A stretch of 64,000 nucleotides of DNA from Rhizomicrobium electricum (GCF_011762045.1 NZ_JAASQS010000002.1:434001-498000); one strand, 5' to 3'. Shown: positions 37,463 through 47,776, numbered from the stretch's first letter. The notes: generated by a model from the sequence alone, not told the origin. Numbers and translations: made by a program.

Positions 37463-38827
37463 TCACAAGAAGTTGTATTCCGTGAAAATCCGCTTGAGAT
37501 CGCGGCCCCAGTCGGTGCGATAGGCTTGCAGCAACTCTTCGGCGCGGGTGTAGCCGCGGTTGACCAGCTCGCGCAGCGGCACCAGGAAGCCCTCTTCCGT
37601 CATGCCGACGGAATCCAGCGCGGCACGACGCTTGAGGCCCTCGGCGGAAATGTCGAGCATACGCTGCGCCAGTTCCCACACCGTGGTCGAACGGAACGGG
37701 GTCTTGAACGCAAGCCGCGGCACGCCATCGCGCATCGCCTGGCGTTCTTCCGCGGTCCAGTCCTTGACCAGGTCCCAGGCGGCGTCGAGCGCCACATCGT
37801 CGTAGAGAATGCCGACCCAGAGCGCCGGCAGGCCGCAGATGCGCCGCCACGTGCCGCCGTCGGCGCCGCGCATTTCGAGGAACTTCTTGAGCCGCACTTC
37901 CGGGAAAATAGTGGTGAGGTGATCGGCCCAGTCCGACATCTGCGGATCGATATGCGCGACTTCGGGAATCTTGTGGTCGAGGAAATCGCGGAAGCTCTTG
38001 CCGGCGACGTCGATGTATTTGCCGTCGCGATAGACGAAGTACATCGGCACATCGAGCACGTAATCGACATAGCGCTCGAAACCCATGCCCTTCTCGAACA
38101 CCCACGGCAGCATGCCGGCGCGGTCGTTGTCGACGTCGGTCCAGACATGGGCGCGATAGCTGAGGAAGCCGTTGTACTTGCCCTCGCGGAACGGCGAATT
38201 GGCGAACAGCGCCGTCGCCACCGGCTGCAGCGCAAGCGCGACGCGGAACTTCTTGACCATGTCGGCTTCGGACGCGAAATCCAGATTCACCTGCACGGTG
38301 CAGGTCCGGAACATCATCTCTTCGCCGTAGCCGCCGACCTTGGGCATGTACCGCTTCATGATCTCGTAGCGGCCCTTCGGCATCGGATAGACTTCGCGGA
38401 TCGGCCACGTCGGGGCATAGCCGAGGCCGATGGCGCCGGCGCCGATTTCGGCGGCGACCTGGCGGACCTGCTGCTGGTGCAGATTCACCTCGGCACAGGT
38501 CTCGTGCACGCAGCACAGCGGCGCGCCGGAAAGCTCGAACTGCCCGCCCGGCTCCAGGCTGATGGAGGCGCCGTTCTGGGTGAGGCCGATGATGTTCTCG
38601 CCCTCCATCACCGGCTGCCAGCCGAATTTCTGCATGCCTTCGAGCAGCACCTTGATGCCGGGCACGCCTTCGTAACGCAGCGGGTTATGCGTCTTCAGGC
38701 AATAGACGAATTTTTCGTGCTCGGTGCCGATGCGCCAGTCTTCGCGCGGCTTGCAGCCGTCGGCGATGTACCGCACGAGATCGTCGCGCGATTCGATGGG
38801 ACCGCCAGCCGATTGCGGAATGGACAT
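37463..38827 (-). CDS. gshA: Glutamate-cysteine ligase
   Basis: This 454-residue enzyme carries out the first step of glutathione synthesis. It belongs to the plant/alphaproteobacterial class. IGTEHEKFVY, GASISLEPGGQFELSGAPL, MMFRTCTVQVNLDFASE and RCGLPALWVGILYD-like segments are present (here ICGLPALWVGILYD). The length is standard. Confidence 0.96.
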   Translation of the reverse strand: MSIPQSAGGPIESRDDLVRYIADGCKPREDWRIGTEHEKFVYCLKTHNPLRYEGVPGIKVLLEGMQKFGWQPVMEGENIIGLTQNGASISLEPGGQFELSGAPLCCVHETCAEVNLHQQQVRQVAAEIGAGAIGLGYAPTWPIREVYPMPKGRYEIMKRYMPKVGGYGEEMMFRTCTVQVNLDFASEADMVKKFRVALALQPVATALFANSPFREGKYNGFLSYRAHVWTDVDNDRAGMLPWVFEKGMGFERYVDYVLDVPMYFVYRDGKYIDVAGKSFRDFLDHKIPEVAHIDPQMSDWADHLTTIFPEVRLKKFLEMRGADGGTWRRICGLPALWVGILYDDVALDAAWDLVKDWTAEERQAMRDGVPRLAFKTPFRSTTVWELAQRMLDISAEGLKRRAALDSVGMTEEGFLVPLRELVNRGYTRAEELLQAYRTDWGRDLKRIFTEYNFL

Positions 38828-38951
38828 CGAGAACCTCTTTCAGGCTAAGCCCGCGTTGCGGGTGTGGAATTGGCGCGGATACGCGTGGCTTATGTAGGAA
38901 CGGGACCGCGAACCGGCAAGGCGCTGCGCCCAACCGCCTCACTGTACCCCG

Positions 38952-39701
38952 TCAGTGCCAGTCCCCACAAACCGATTGCCAGACCGCGAGCGCCGCCAAG
39001 GCGGCGGTATCGGCCCGGAGAATGCGCCCGCCCAGCGACACCGGCGTGACATGCGGCAGCGCCCGCAAGGCGGCGCGCTCGGCCGGATCGAAGCCGCCCT
39101 CGGGACCGGTGAAGACGGCCCAGGGCGCCGCCGGCGCCTGCCGCAAAGCCTCGGCGATCGGGAGGCAGTCGCCACCCTCGTCGCAGAACAGGATGCGCCG
39201 CTCCGCCGGCCACGCCGCCAGCAGTTTGTCGAAACTCAGCGGCTCGCGGATTTCGGGGACAGTGACCCGGCCCGACTGCTCGGCGGCTTCCACCGCGTTG
39301 GCGCACATCCGCTCGGTATTGACGCGGGTCACGATGGTACGGCGGGTGAGGACCGGCTGCAGCACGCGCACGCCGAGTTCGGTCGCCTTCTGAGTCAGGT
39401 AATCGGCCGGGGTTTTCTTGACCGGCGCGAACACCAGCCACAGATCCGGCACTTCGGACTGCGGTTCGATCCGGACGGTGCATTCGACCGTGCAGGTGCG
39501 CTTGGCGGTTTCCTTAACCTCGGCCAGCCATTCGCCATCGCGGCCGTTGAACAGGCTGATGCGGTCGCCCGGCTTGGCGCGCATCACATGCAAAAGGTAA
39601 TGCGCCTGCCCTTCCTCGATCACGACGCGTCCGTTCGCGCCCAGCGGCGCCTCGACGAACAAGCGCAATTTCCCGCCGGGATAGGTGAGATCGTCACTCA
39701 T
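38952..39701 (-). CDS. rsmE: 16S rRNA (uracil1498-N3)-methyltransferase
   Basis: This 249-residue SPOUT-class methyltransferase modifies U1498 of 16S rRNA. It has the N-terminal PUA-like domain, HYLLHVMRAKPGDRISLFNG. The C-terminal knot motifs are FTGPEGGFDPAERAAL and VSLGGRILRADTAALAAL. The start overlaps the upstream lipoprotein gene by 8 bases. Confidence 0.95.
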   Translation of the reverse strand: MSDDLTYPGGKLRLFVEAPLGANGRVVIEEGQAHYLLHVMRAKPGDRISLFNGRDGEWLAEVKETAKRTCTVECTVRIEPQSEVPDLWLVFAPVKKTPADYLTQKATELGVRVLQPVLTRRTIVTRVNTERMCANAVEAAEQSGRVTVPEIREPLSFDKLLAAWPAERRILFCDEGGDCLPIAEALRQAPAAPWAVFTGPEGGFDPAERAALRALPHVTPVSLGGRILRADTAALAALAVWQSVCGDWH

Positions 39702-40209
39702 GAATTTTCCCGGTTCCTTTCAGGCTGACGGGGTGCACCGCAAGGCGGCCGTCCTCTTCCTTCACGTCGTATTCGTCCTGCAGATAGCCCGCCTTCTGCA
39801 AGGCTTCGCTCTGGCCGTTGACGTGGCACAGCACGCGCGCAGTGCCCTTCGGCAGATCGGTAAGCTCGGAGACCGAGCAGATAAAATCGGTCATGCCGCC
39901 TTCGCAGCCTTTGAACTTCGCCGCGCGGCCGTAATAGGGCTCGCACGCCGACCATTTGCGCAGGAACCGGTGCTTGGCGAATTCGGCGTCGAGCAGCCCG
40001 GCCGGAAAATCCTCCACCGAGTCCTCGCGGTAATGGCCGACGCACAGGCATTTGCCGGGCTTCCACTCCGGGTTCTTGGCGAGGCTGGCGGCGACCGTCC
40101 GCACCGGAGCGGCGGCAAGTTCGATCTCCTGGTGCGCACTGCGGCCGCAACCGGCCGCGGCCAGCACTAGCACCAAACTTAATCGCATTGCCTGCCGGAT
40201 TTGTGGCAT
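39694..40209 (-). CDS. Predicted lipoprotein with several cysteines
   Basis: The product is 171 residues. A lipobox AAAGC follows MPQIRQAMRLSLVLVLAAAGC. Further cysteines occur in KCLCVGHY, SACEPYYGR, KGCEGG, DFICSV and VLCHVN. ATG 40209 has GGGAG 5 bases upstream. It overlaps rsmE by 8 bases and is divergent from ubiA with only 29 bases between the start codons. I do not recognise the family. Confidence 0.75.
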   Translation of the reverse strand: MPQIRQAMRLSLVLVLAAAGCGRSAHQEIELAAAPVRTVAASLAKNPEWKPGKCLCVGHYREDSVEDFPAGLLDAEFAKHRFLRKWSACEPYYGRAAKFKGCEGGMTDFICSVSELTDLPKGTARVLCHVNGQSEALQKAGYLQDEYDVKEEDGRLAVHPVSLKGTGKIHE

Positions 40210-40238
40210 AACGACTCCCGCGTCTTCCGAAGGCCAGT

Positions 40239-41183
40239 ATGACAGATAACGCCGCCCCACGCGTCAAGCCTGCCGATGCCATTGCCGCGGCCCTGTTGGA
40301 CCGCGTGCCGCCAAAACTCATGCCCTATGTGCAGTTGATGCGGCTCGACCGGCCGATCGGCACGTGGCTTTTGTACTGGCCGTGCGTGTTCGGGCTGGTG
40401 CTGGGCGCCGCCGCCGAAAGCCGCCCGTTCGGGACCTGGCGCGACATCTTCTACGTCGTCCTGCTCGGCATCGGAGCCATCGTGATGCGCGGCGCAGGCT
40501 GCACCTATAACGACATTGTCGACCGCGATTTCGACGGCGCCGTGGCGCGGACCAAAGGCCGGCCGATCCCGTCAGGCCGGGTCAGCGTGCGCGATGCGTG
40601 GCTGTTCACCATCGGCCAGTGCCTCGTCGGATTGGGCGTGCTGCTCTGCCTGAACCGGATGGCGATCCTGCTTGGCGTTGCCTCACTGGCGCTGGTGGCG
40701 GCCTACCCCTTCATGAAGCGGATCACCTGGTGGCCGCAGGCATGGCTGGGACTGACCTTCAACTGGGGCGCGGTACTCGGCTTCGCCGCGGTGACCGGAA
40801 CGGTCGATATCGGCGATCTCTATCTCTATGCCGGACTGTTCTTCTGGACCCTCGGCTACGACACCATCTACGCCCATCAGGACAAGGACGACGACGCGCT
40901 GATCGGCGTTAAATCCACCGCGCGCCTCCTCGGCGACAAGACGCGGCAATGGATTCTCGGCTTCTATGCCGTGGCGTTCACGCTCATTCTCGCCGCCGGG
41001 TTCACCGAACACACCGGCTGGCCGTTCGTGTTCCTGCTGCTCGTGGCAGGCGGCCATATGATGTGGCAGGTGCGCGAACTCGAGATCGACAACTCCGCCA
41101 AATGCCTGAAGCTGTTCCGCGCCAACCGCGAAACCGGCGCGCTGATCGCGGCAGCGATGATCATCTCGACCTGGATCGGCTGA
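40239..41183 (+). CDS. ubiA: 4-hydroxybenzoate polyprenyltransferase
   Basis: This 314-residue membrane enzyme prenylates 4-hydroxybenzoate in ubiquinone synthesis. The two aspartate motifs are NDIVDRDFDGAVARTKGRPIPSG and the later YDTIYAHQDKDDDALIGVKST. About nine helices are expected. GAAGG lies 6 bases before the ATG. UbiD, which acts on the product, is encoded at 59859. Confidence 0.96.
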   Translation: MTDNAAPRVKPADAIAAALLDRVPPKLMPYVQLMRLDRPIGTWLLYWPCVFGLVLGAAAESRPFGTWRDIFYVVLLGIGAIVMRGAGCTYNDIVDRDFDGAVARTKGRPIPSGRVSVRDAWLFTIGQCLVGLGVLLCLNRMAILLGVASLALVAAYPFMKRITWWPQAWLGLTFNWGAVLGFAAVTGTVDIGDLYLYAGLFFWTLGYDTIYAHQDKDDDALIGVKSTARLLGDKTRQWILGFYAVAFTLILAAGFTEHTGWPFVFLLLVAGGHMMWQVRELEIDNSAKCLKLFRANRETGALIAAAMIISTWIG

Positions 41184-41217
41184 CCGCCGCTCCGGCGAGA
41201 ACCAAGGGGGACATGCC

Positions 41218-42099
41218 ATGAACCTGAAGTTCGCAGGGATTGCCCTGCTGTTTGCCGCCACGCCTGCGCTGGCGCAGATGAACGGGGCACCGAGCCCCTA
41301 TGCGCCGCTGCCCGACGCGCCAAGCTGCACCCGCGCCGAACTCAAGGCGGCCACCGACGCTTATGTGAAGGCGCAGACCCGCGGCGACATCTCGGCTTTG
41401 CCGCTCGACGCCAAGTTCCATTATCTCGAGAACATGGCAACGGTCGATCCCAAAGCGGGGCTTTGGCACACCGCCCTGCCCGTCGCCCACGCCATGAGCT
41501 TTCATGACGACAAGCGCTGCAAGACCTTCACCGAACTCGTCGTCACCCAAGGCGGCCATCCCTACGTGATCGGCACGCGGCTCTATCTGCACGCCGGCAA
41601 GATCATTCGCGTCGACAGCCTGATCACCGACAAGGGCGACTGGCTGTTCAATGCCAACGCCTATCTCAAATACAATCAGCGCGAAGACTGGTCGGAACTC
41701 TACAAGTACCAGAAGACGCCCGCGGCCGAGATGATCCGCGGCGCCAATGCCTATCTCGACGCCTTCTCCGACAAGTTCGGCGATATCCCGTGGGGCACGC
41801 CGTGCGCCCGGCTCGAGGGCGGCGCCTATACCAACATCAAGAACGATCCGCACGCGTCGTGCGAGGTCGGCTTGCCGCCGGGCATCATCTACATCGTCAA
41901 CCGCGATGTCCTGATCGACAGCGAGACGGGCGTGATCAACGTCTATTGCCGCTTCGGCGACAGCAAGAGCGGCATGCCGGATTCCCACACCTTCCGCTTC
42001 ATCGACGGCAAAATCCGCGGCGTCCATACGTTGAGCGTGAACCTCGGCGCCATGCCGTCACCCCAGGCCGACGACGACGGGAATATCCCGAAGAACTAG
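41218..42099 (+). CDS. Secreted protein of unknown function (possibly DUF8021-like)
   Basis: The product is 293 residues with a signal peptide ending LFAATPALA. The start of the mature region, SCTRAELKAATDAYVKAQTRGD followed by LPLDAKFHYLENMATVDP, resembles a family of NTF2-like secreted proteins sometimes called DUF8021. That assignment is tentative. Four cysteines are spread through the protein (SC, RC, PC and SC/YC). GGGGGA lies before ATG. It follows ubiA by 34 bases on the same strand. Confidence 0.65.
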   Translation: MNLKFAGIALLFAATPALAQMNGAPSPYAPLPDAPSCTRAELKAATDAYVKAQTRGDISALPLDAKFHYLENMATVDPKAGLWHTALPVAHAMSFHDDKRCKTFTELVVTQGGHPYVIGTRLYLHAGKIIRVDSLITDKGDWLFNANAYLKYNQREDWSELYKYQKTPAAEMIRGANAYLDAFSDKFGDIPWGTPCARLEGGAYTNIKNDPHASCEVGLPPGIIYIVNRDVLIDSETGVINVYCRFGDSKSGMPDSHTFRFIDGKIRGVHTLSVNLGAMPSPQADDDGNIPKN

Positions 42100-42105
42100 G
42101 TGTCG

Positions 42106-42299
42106 CTTTCTGCCCCCGCGGGCGCACAGCTCTCTCAGCGTGCAATCAAGACCGTGGGGGAAGTCCGCGTTAGCGGAAAGGGGGCTCCAGCATTTTCGCA
42201 CGTAAGCCCCCTTCGGCGCTTCGCGCCGCTTCCCCCACGCTCCTAGTGCCGGTGGGAGAATCCTCATGCGCGTGGGGGCAGAAAGCGCGGGGGCAGAGA
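42106..42299. repeat. Nested inverted-repeat intergenic element, type C
   Basis: Outer arms are CTTTCTGCCCCCGCG (42106-42120) and GCGTGGGGGCAGAAAG (42270-42285), with another GCGGGGGCAGAG just after. Middle arms are CGTGGGGGAAG (42153-42163) and CTTCCCCCACG (42229-42239). Inner strings are AAAGGGGGCT and AAGCCCCCTT, with small hairpins TCCGC/GCGGA and CGGCGC/GCGCCG beside them. The plan is the same as copies A and B but the sequence is different. It separates two converging genes. Confidence 0.65.
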
Positions 42300-42300
42300 G

Positions 42301-44781
42301 TTACGCCGCCGCCGTCTTGTGCACGCGCTGGCCGATCGCCAGCCAGGCCGATTGCGAGGCCTTGTGCAGGCCCTCGACCAGACGCGGGACTTCGGCGTCG
42401 TCGCTGGCCTGGCAGGCGCGTTCGAGCTGTTCCGACAGCGTGAACACCCGCATGGCGCCGAAGGTGCCGGAATTCGACTTGAGATCGTGCACTTCGCGAC
42501 GGATGGTCGTGAAATCGAGCTTCTCGGCCGCCGCTTCGATGCGCTGCAAGGTGCCGCGCGTGTTCGACAGGAACGCCAGCAGCATGGCGTTATAGCGGTC
42601 CGGCGGCAGCACCTTGGCGAGCGCGTCGAGCTTTTCCTCGTCGAGTTCGGCGATCTGCTCGGGCGCGGGCTCGGCTTCGCCGCCGTCGTCCTCCAACCAA
42701 AGTTCGGCCGAGGAGAACCGTGCGATCACGGCGAGGAAGGTGTCCGGATTGATCGGCTTGGTGACGAACTCGACCATGCCGGCTTCGGTGCAGGCTTCCT
42801 TGTCTTCGCGCATGGCGTTGGCGGTCATCGCCACGATCGGCGTGTGACCGACCGGCGGCGGCAACGCCTTGATGATCTTGGCCGCTTCGATACCGCCCAT
42901 GCGCGGCATCTGCATGTCCATCAGGATGATGTCGAACCGGCCGGTCTTGGCCGCTTCCACCGCGGCAACGCCGTCGCCGACGCACTCGACCGCATAGCCT
43001 GCGGATTCGAGCAGCGTACGCGCCACCATCACGTTGATCTCGTTGTCCTCGGCCAGGAGCACGCGGCCGCGAACGGCGCCCGAAGCCGACGCATCATCGC
43101 TGGCCGCAGCCGGTACCGGCTCGACCGCAGCCGGCTCCGGCGCAGGCACGGACGGAACGACCGTGTCGTCGCGGACGACCGGCTCGAGATGCTGTATCAG
43201 GGTCGTCTCGCGTATCGGCTTGGTCAGCACCGCGTCGATGCCCGCCTTGACCTCGGACTGCAGCACCGTACCGATCGAAGACGCCAACACGATCCGCGTA
43301 CGGATTAGCGAGGCATTCCCGCGAATCTTGGCTGCGACCGTCTCGCCCGACAACCCCGGCATGGATTGATCGAGCAGCACGGCGGTGTACGGCGTGCCGC
43401 CGGCTTCCGCCATCACCAGCGCGCCGAGCGCCGAAGGTCCGTCGGACGCCTCGGCAACGAACGCGCCGCGCGCCTCGAGCAGATTGCGGAAAATCTTACG
43501 GTTGATGGCGAGATCGTCGACCACCAGGATACGCCGTCCATCGAGGCAATTGTCCGCAGGCGCGGCGGCGCCGGCGTTGGACAGCTCGACCTCGAACCAG
43601 AACACACTGCCGCCGCCCTCGCGATCGGTCACGCCGATCTCGCCGTGCATGAGCTGAACAAGCTGGTGACAGATCGACAACCCGAGCCCGGTGCCGCCGT
43701 AACGGCGCGATATCGAGGCGTCGGCCTGCTGGAAATTGTGGAACAGGCGGCCCTTGGCATCGTCGGAAATTCCGATGCCGGTGTCTTCGACCCGGACCTT
43801 GAGCTTGGTCCGTCCCGTCGCTCCGGTTTCGGTATGCAGCAGAAGCGCGACGTGGCCCTTCTCGGTGAACTTGATGGCGTTGGTCAAAAGATTGAGGAAG
43901 ACCTGCCTCAGACGCGCGGCGTCGCCCATCACCAGGGCATGGGCACCGGCATCGGCATAGCCGACCAGTTCGATGTTCTTCTCCGCGGCGCGCGCCGAAA
44001 GTAGTTCGATAACGTCTTCGACCACGCTGTGCGGCACGAACTCGGCCTCTTCGAGCTCCACCTTGCCGGCTTCGAGCTTGGAGATGTCGAGAATGTCGTT
44101 GATGATCGACAACAGGCAATCGGCCGACAGGCGCATGGCCTCGGCATACTGGCGTTGTTCCGGCGCCAGCTTGGTGCGCAGCAAAAGCGCATTCATGCCG
44201 ATGATGCCGTTCATCGGCGTACGGATTTCGTGGCTCATCGACGCCAGGAACATCGACTTGGCCTGATTGGCCGCATCGGCTTGGTCGCGGGCAAGCCGCA
44301 GCGCCGTCTCGCGTTCGCGCAATTTGTCGGCCGAAGCAAAAGCGGCGACGTGGTCCTCGATGGCTCGTGCGAAATTCGCCAGCCGCCGCCGGGCGGTGTC
44401 GTCGAGCGTGCGCGGCAGCCGTCCATAAATGCAGAGCGCGCCGAGACCCGAGCCATCGCGCGCCTTGAGCGGGACGCCGGCCGCCGACATGAACCCGCCC
44501 GCCTCCGGCAGCAACGGACCGTCGTCGAGATCGGAATATTCCACCAGCGCACCGGCCGTCAGCGCAGCTTCGGTCAGCGTGCCTTTCAACTGCGTCCGCA
44601 CCACGCCGTCGTGACCGGCACAAATCGTCAGCAGATCGCCGCTTTCGATCAGATTGACGGAAACGACGTCGCCCCCGATCACGTCGCGAACGATGGCGCA
44701 CATGTTCTCGATCCCGCCGCGACGATGGCCGCTTTCAAGATCGATGCGCTTGCCGCCCGTATTCTGACCAGAATCCGTCAC
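42301..44781 (-). CDS. Hybrid sensor histidine kinase (GAF-HisKA-HATPase-REC-REC-HPt)
   Basis: The product is about 826 residues with no membrane helix, so it is probably cytoplasmic. A GAF-like domain (about residues 10-155) precedes the kinase. The kinase has the phospho-acceptor His in [13 protein letters not shown] and ATP-binding motifs ending [17 protein letters not shown]. Two receiver domains follow, with Asp in [12 protein letters not shown] and [12 protein letters not shown], then an HPt domain with His in [13 protein letters not shown]. All phospho-sites look intact, so a full internal relay is expected. GTG 44781 is chosen for the GGGGAG site 6 bases upstream. The output regulator is not in the window. 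Confidence 0.92.
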   Translation of the reverse strand: MTDSGQNTGGKRIDLESGHRRGGIENMCAIVRDVIGGDVVSVNLIESGDLLTICAGHDGVVRTQLKGTLTEAALTAGALVEYSDLDDGPLLPEAGGFMSAAGVPLKARDGSGLGALCIYGRLPRTLDDTARRRLANFARAIEDHVAAFASADKLRERETALRLARDQADAANQAKSMFLASMSHEIRTPMNGIIGMNALLLRTKLAPEQRQYAEAMRLSADCLLSIINDILDISKLEAGKVELEEAEFVPHSVVEDVIELLSARAAEKNIELVGYADAGAHALVMGDAARLRQVFLNLLTNAIKFTEKGHVALLLHTETGATGRTKLKVRVEDTGIGISDDAKGRLFHNFQQADASISRRYGGTGLGLSICHQLVQLMHGEIGVTDREGGGSVFWFEVELSNAGAAAPADNCLDGRRILVVDDLAINRKIFRNLLEARGAFVAEASDGPSALGALVMAEAGGTPYTAVLLDQSMPGLSGETVAAKIRGNASLIRTRIVLASSIGTVLQSEVKAGIDAVLTKPIRETTLIQHLEPVVRDDTVVPSVPAPEPAAVEPVPAAASDDASASGAVRGRVLLAEDNEINVMVARTLLESAGYAVECVGDGVAAVEAAKTGRFDIILMDMQMPRMGGIEAAKIIKALPPPVGHTPIVAMTANAMREDKEACTEAGMVEFVTKPINPDTFLAVIARFSSAELWLEDDGGEAEPAPEQIAELDEEKLDALAKVLPPDRYNAMLLAFLSNTRGTLQRIEAAAEKLDFTTIRREVHDLKSNSGTFGAMRVFTLSEQLERACQASDDAEVPRLVEGLHKASQSAWLAIGQRVHKTAAA

Positions 44782-45077
44782 TACCGCTCCCCTGACGCGG
44801 TTGATCCGCAGCCGCGCCGCACCCCCGCTGCGCGCCCGTATCAGGAAGCCGGAGACTAAGGGCGAGGCTTTAAAAAAATGCTCGCTCCTCGCCGTTAACT
44901 TCCGAAATGCAGGCAAAATGGCTAGCGGAAAGTTAGCGCCGCTTACGGCGTCCCGATCTGGCACAAGCGATCCGCTCTGGACCGGCCTTCGCTGCCGCGG
45001 CTAGGATCGCGGCGGGCTCGGCGGAAATCCTAGAAAAACCGCGCAATTCGGGAAGTTGCGCCATCTGGAGACCTCCC

Positions 45078-46577
45078 ATGCCGAGCGCGCGACATAATCT
45101 TTCGGGCAGCGAACGACGCTCTCCCGCCGGCCGGACCATCGGTCCCGCCGACCCGAATGAGCAGATTGACGTCAGCATTTATCTTAAGGATTCACCCGCC
45201 GAAGCGGGTGCCGACCGTGCCGCTTGCCGCGACGCACGGGCGCAGCGCCTGCAACCGGCGATGCAAGAACTCGCCGATTTCGCCAAAGCGCACAATCTGA
45301 CGATCAAGGAACAAGACCCCGGCCGGCGGCTGGTGAAACTGTCGGGCACCGTCGCCGATCTGCAAAAGGCGTTCGGCACCGAACTCAAATGTTATGAGCA
45401 TCAGGGCCGCCAATTCCGCGGCCGCACCGGGCATCTCTCTTTGCCCGCCACGCTCGCCGATAAGATCGAAGCCGTGCTCGGTCTCGACAACCGCCCCGCT
45501 GCGACTCCGAAAGTCGTGTTTTCGCGCAATGCGGCGGCGGCGGGGTACTTTCCCAACGCGGTTGCCAAGCTCTACGGCTTTCCCGCCACGCCGGGCTTGG
45601 GCAAAGGCCAATGCATCGCGCTGATCGAACTCGGCGGCGGTTTCAAGAAAGCGGACACCAACACGGCCTTTCATGTCATGAACCTACCGCCGCCGCATGT
45701 CGTTGCGGTAGGCGTATCGGGCGGCACCAACACGCCCGGCGAAGATCAGGGCGCCGACGGCGAAGTTGCGCTCGACATCCAGGTTTCAGGTGCCGCCGCA
45801 CCGCACGCCAAGATCGCGGTCTATTTCGCACCCAACACCGACCAGGGCTTTGTCGATGCCATCACCAAGGCCGTGCACGACACCAAGAACAAGCCGTCGG
45901 TGATCTCGATCAGTTGGGGCGCGCCGGAAAGCGATTGGACCGATCAGGCCATCGCGGCGATGAACGGAGCCTTTGCCGATGCCGCCGGGTTCGGCGTCAG
46001 CGTGTTTGCGGCGTCGGGCGACCGGCTGGCGAGCGACGGCGTCAACGACGGCAAGCCGCACGTCGATTTTCCCGCCTCGAGCCCCGGCGTGGTCGGCTGC
46101 GGCGGCACGCGTCTGTCGGCGGGCGCCGGCAGGATCGCGGACGAGCTGGTGTGGAACAGCAACGGCGCCGGTACCGGCGGCGGCGTCAGCACGCGGTTCT
46201 CCGCTCCCGACTATCAAAGCGGCGTCTCTCTGCCCGCGTCCGGACGCGGCGTACCCGACGTTGCCGCCGACGCCGATCCCAACACCGGCTATCGCATCGT
46301 GGTCGCAGGTTCGGTCGAAACCATCGGCGGCACCAGCGCCGCCGCACCGCTTTGGGCGGGGCTGTTTGCGCTACTCAACGAAACCCGGTCGAAGCCGATC
46401 GGCGCCCCGCATGCCACCCTTTATGCCCATCCCGCCGCGTTCCGCGACGTGACGGACGGCGACAATGTGGAGAACGGCTACGGCTACAGCGCCGGCCCCG
46501 GTTGGGACGCCTGCACCGGCCTCGGCAGCCCCGACGGGGCGGCGTTGATGAAGGCGTTCGAGGAGAAGACGGGGTAA
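45078..46577 (+). CDS. Sedolisin (S53-family serine-carboxyl peptidase)
   Basis: The product is 499 residues. An N-terminal pro-domain (about residues 25-145) is followed by the catalytic domain. Expected catalytic residues are Glu229 and Asp233 (GADGEVALDIQV), Asp315 (ASGDRLASD) and Ser420 (GGTSAAAPLWAG). The C-terminal calcium site is FRDVTDGDNVENGYGYSAGPGWDACTG. Known sedolisins and kumamolisins are acid-active endopeptidases. No signal peptide is visible, so export may depend on another route. TGGAGA precedes the ATG. Confidence 0.93.
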   Translation: MPSARHNLSGSERRSPAGRTIGPADPNEQIDVSIYLKDSPAEAGADRAACRDARAQRLQPAMQELADFAKAHNLTIKEQDPGRRLVKLSGTVADLQKAFGTELKCYEHQGRQFRGRTGHLSLPATLADKIEAVLGLDNRPAATPKVVFSRNAAAAGYFPNAVAKLYGFPATPGLGKGQCIALIELGGGFKKADTNTAFHVMNLPPPHVVAVGVSGGTNTPGEDQGADGEVALDIQVSGAAAPHAKIAVYFAPNTDQGFVDAITKAVHDTKNKPSVISISWGAPESDWTDQAIAAMNGAFADAAGFGVSVFAASGDRLASDGVNDGKPHVDFPASSPGVVGCGGTRLSAGAGRIADELVWNSNGAGTGGGVSTRFSAPDYQSGVSLPASGRGVPDVAADADPNTGYRIVVAGSVETIGGTSAAAPLWAGLFALLNETRSKPIGAPHATLYAHPAAFRDVTDGDNVENGYGYSAGPGWDACTGLGSPDGAALMKAFEEKTG

Positions 46578-46589
46578 GCTTGCACCTCA

Positions 46590-46776
46590 TGTCATCCCCG
46601 GCCGAGCCAGCATAGCGCAGTGAGGGGAAGGGGACCCAGGTCTCGGCCTATGATCACCGGCGGAAGCAGCGCTCAGCGACTTTGTTTTTTCGTCGGCATC
46701 GTCATTCTGTTTGCACCTGGGTCCCCTTCCCCTCGTTCTGCTCACTGCCGTTCGCTTCCCTCGGCCGGGGATGACA
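46590..46776. repeat. Nested inverted-repeat intergenic element, type D
   Basis: Outer arms are TGTCATCCCCGGCCGAG (46590-46606) and its complement (46760-46776). Inner arms are GCAGTGAGGGGAAGGGGACC and onward (46617-46640), paired with 46717-46748, which carry an 8-base insertion. It occupies most of the gap between the S53 protease and the SDR genes. Transcribed either way it would form a long hairpin. Confidence 0.7.
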
Positions 46777-46863
46777 GATTTGTTTAGCTGACGCAGTGCG
46801 GGATCATTTGCACCGCCCGTCCGGGATGACATTCTAGCTACGTGTTTTGAATTTGGATTCGCC

Positions 46864-47622
46864 ATGACCGTCATTGCCATCACCGGCGGCGCGCAGGGGA
46901 TTGGGCGCGCGATCGCGTATCACTTCGCCGACCTCGGTTACGCCGTGTCGATCACCGATACGGATGCAGCGGCCGGGCGTGAAGCGCTCGAGGCCATCGG
47001 CGCGCGCAAGGCGATGGGACTGTTCGTCAAAGGCGATGTCGCCAAACCCGCCGACGTGGCCGGTTGGATGACGAAGACCGTCAAAGAACTCGGCGTGCCG
47101 GACGTGCTGGTCAACAACGCCGGCATCATGATCCGCAAGGACGTCCTCAAGCTGAAGCCGGCCGAGTTCGACAAGGTGATCGCGACCAATCTCGGCGGCG
47201 CCTTCCTCGCCTCGCAAGCGGCGGCGAAGGCGATGGCCAAACGCGGCAAGGGCGGCGCGATCGTCAATATCGCCTCGACCCGCGCCTTCATGTCGGAGCC
47301 CGACACCGAGGGTTATTCCGCATCCAAGGGCGGCATCGTCGCCCTCACCCATGCGCTGGCGATCAGTCTGGCGCGCTATCGCATCCGCGTGAACGCGATC
47401 AGCCCCGGCTGGATCGAAGTCGGCGATTGGAAGAAAGCGTCGCAATCCGTGAAGCCGCATCATTCGCGGATCGATCGCGAGCAACATCCTGTCGGGCGCG
47501 TCGGTACACCGGTGGACATCGCCAAGGCGGTTCAGTTTCTTGCGGAAAACGCTGACTTTATGACCGGCCAGAACATCACCATCGACGGCGGCATGACGGT
47601 CAAGATGATCTATGAGGAATAG
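46864..47622 (+). CDS. Short-chain dehydrogenase/reductase
   Basis: This 252-residue Rossmann-fold NAD(P)-dependent oxidoreductase has the cofactor motif TGGAQGIGRAIA. It also has NNAGIM, the catalytic serine in NIASTRA and the catalytic YSASKGG. The C-terminal GQNITIDGGMTVKMIY is typical of classical SDRs. Asp at the end of beta-2 (ITDTDA) suggests NAD preference. Substrate unknown. Confidence 0.92.
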   Translation: MTVIAITGGAQGIGRAIAYHFADLGYAVSITDTDAAAGREALEAIGARKAMGLFVKGDVAKPADVAGWMTKTVKELGVPDVLVNNAGIMIRKDVLKLKPAEFDKVIATNLGGAFLASQAAAKAMAKRGKGGAIVNIASTRAFMSEPDTEGYSASKGGIVALTHALAISLARYRIRVNAISPGWIEVGDWKKASQSVKPHHSRIDREQHPVGRVGTPVDIAKAVQFLAENADFMTGQNITIDGGMTVKMIYEE

Positions 47623-47776
47623 ACGCAATTTCCGTACGGGAATACGCGATTTTCCGCATGCGACCATTTTGCTGCGTTGAACTACACTAAACGGGTTACT
47701 TCACGTCGGTCGCGCCGTAATTTTCGCCGCGACCAAGGAAGAAGCAGGACCGGACCGGCCGGCGAGGGAGTTCGCA

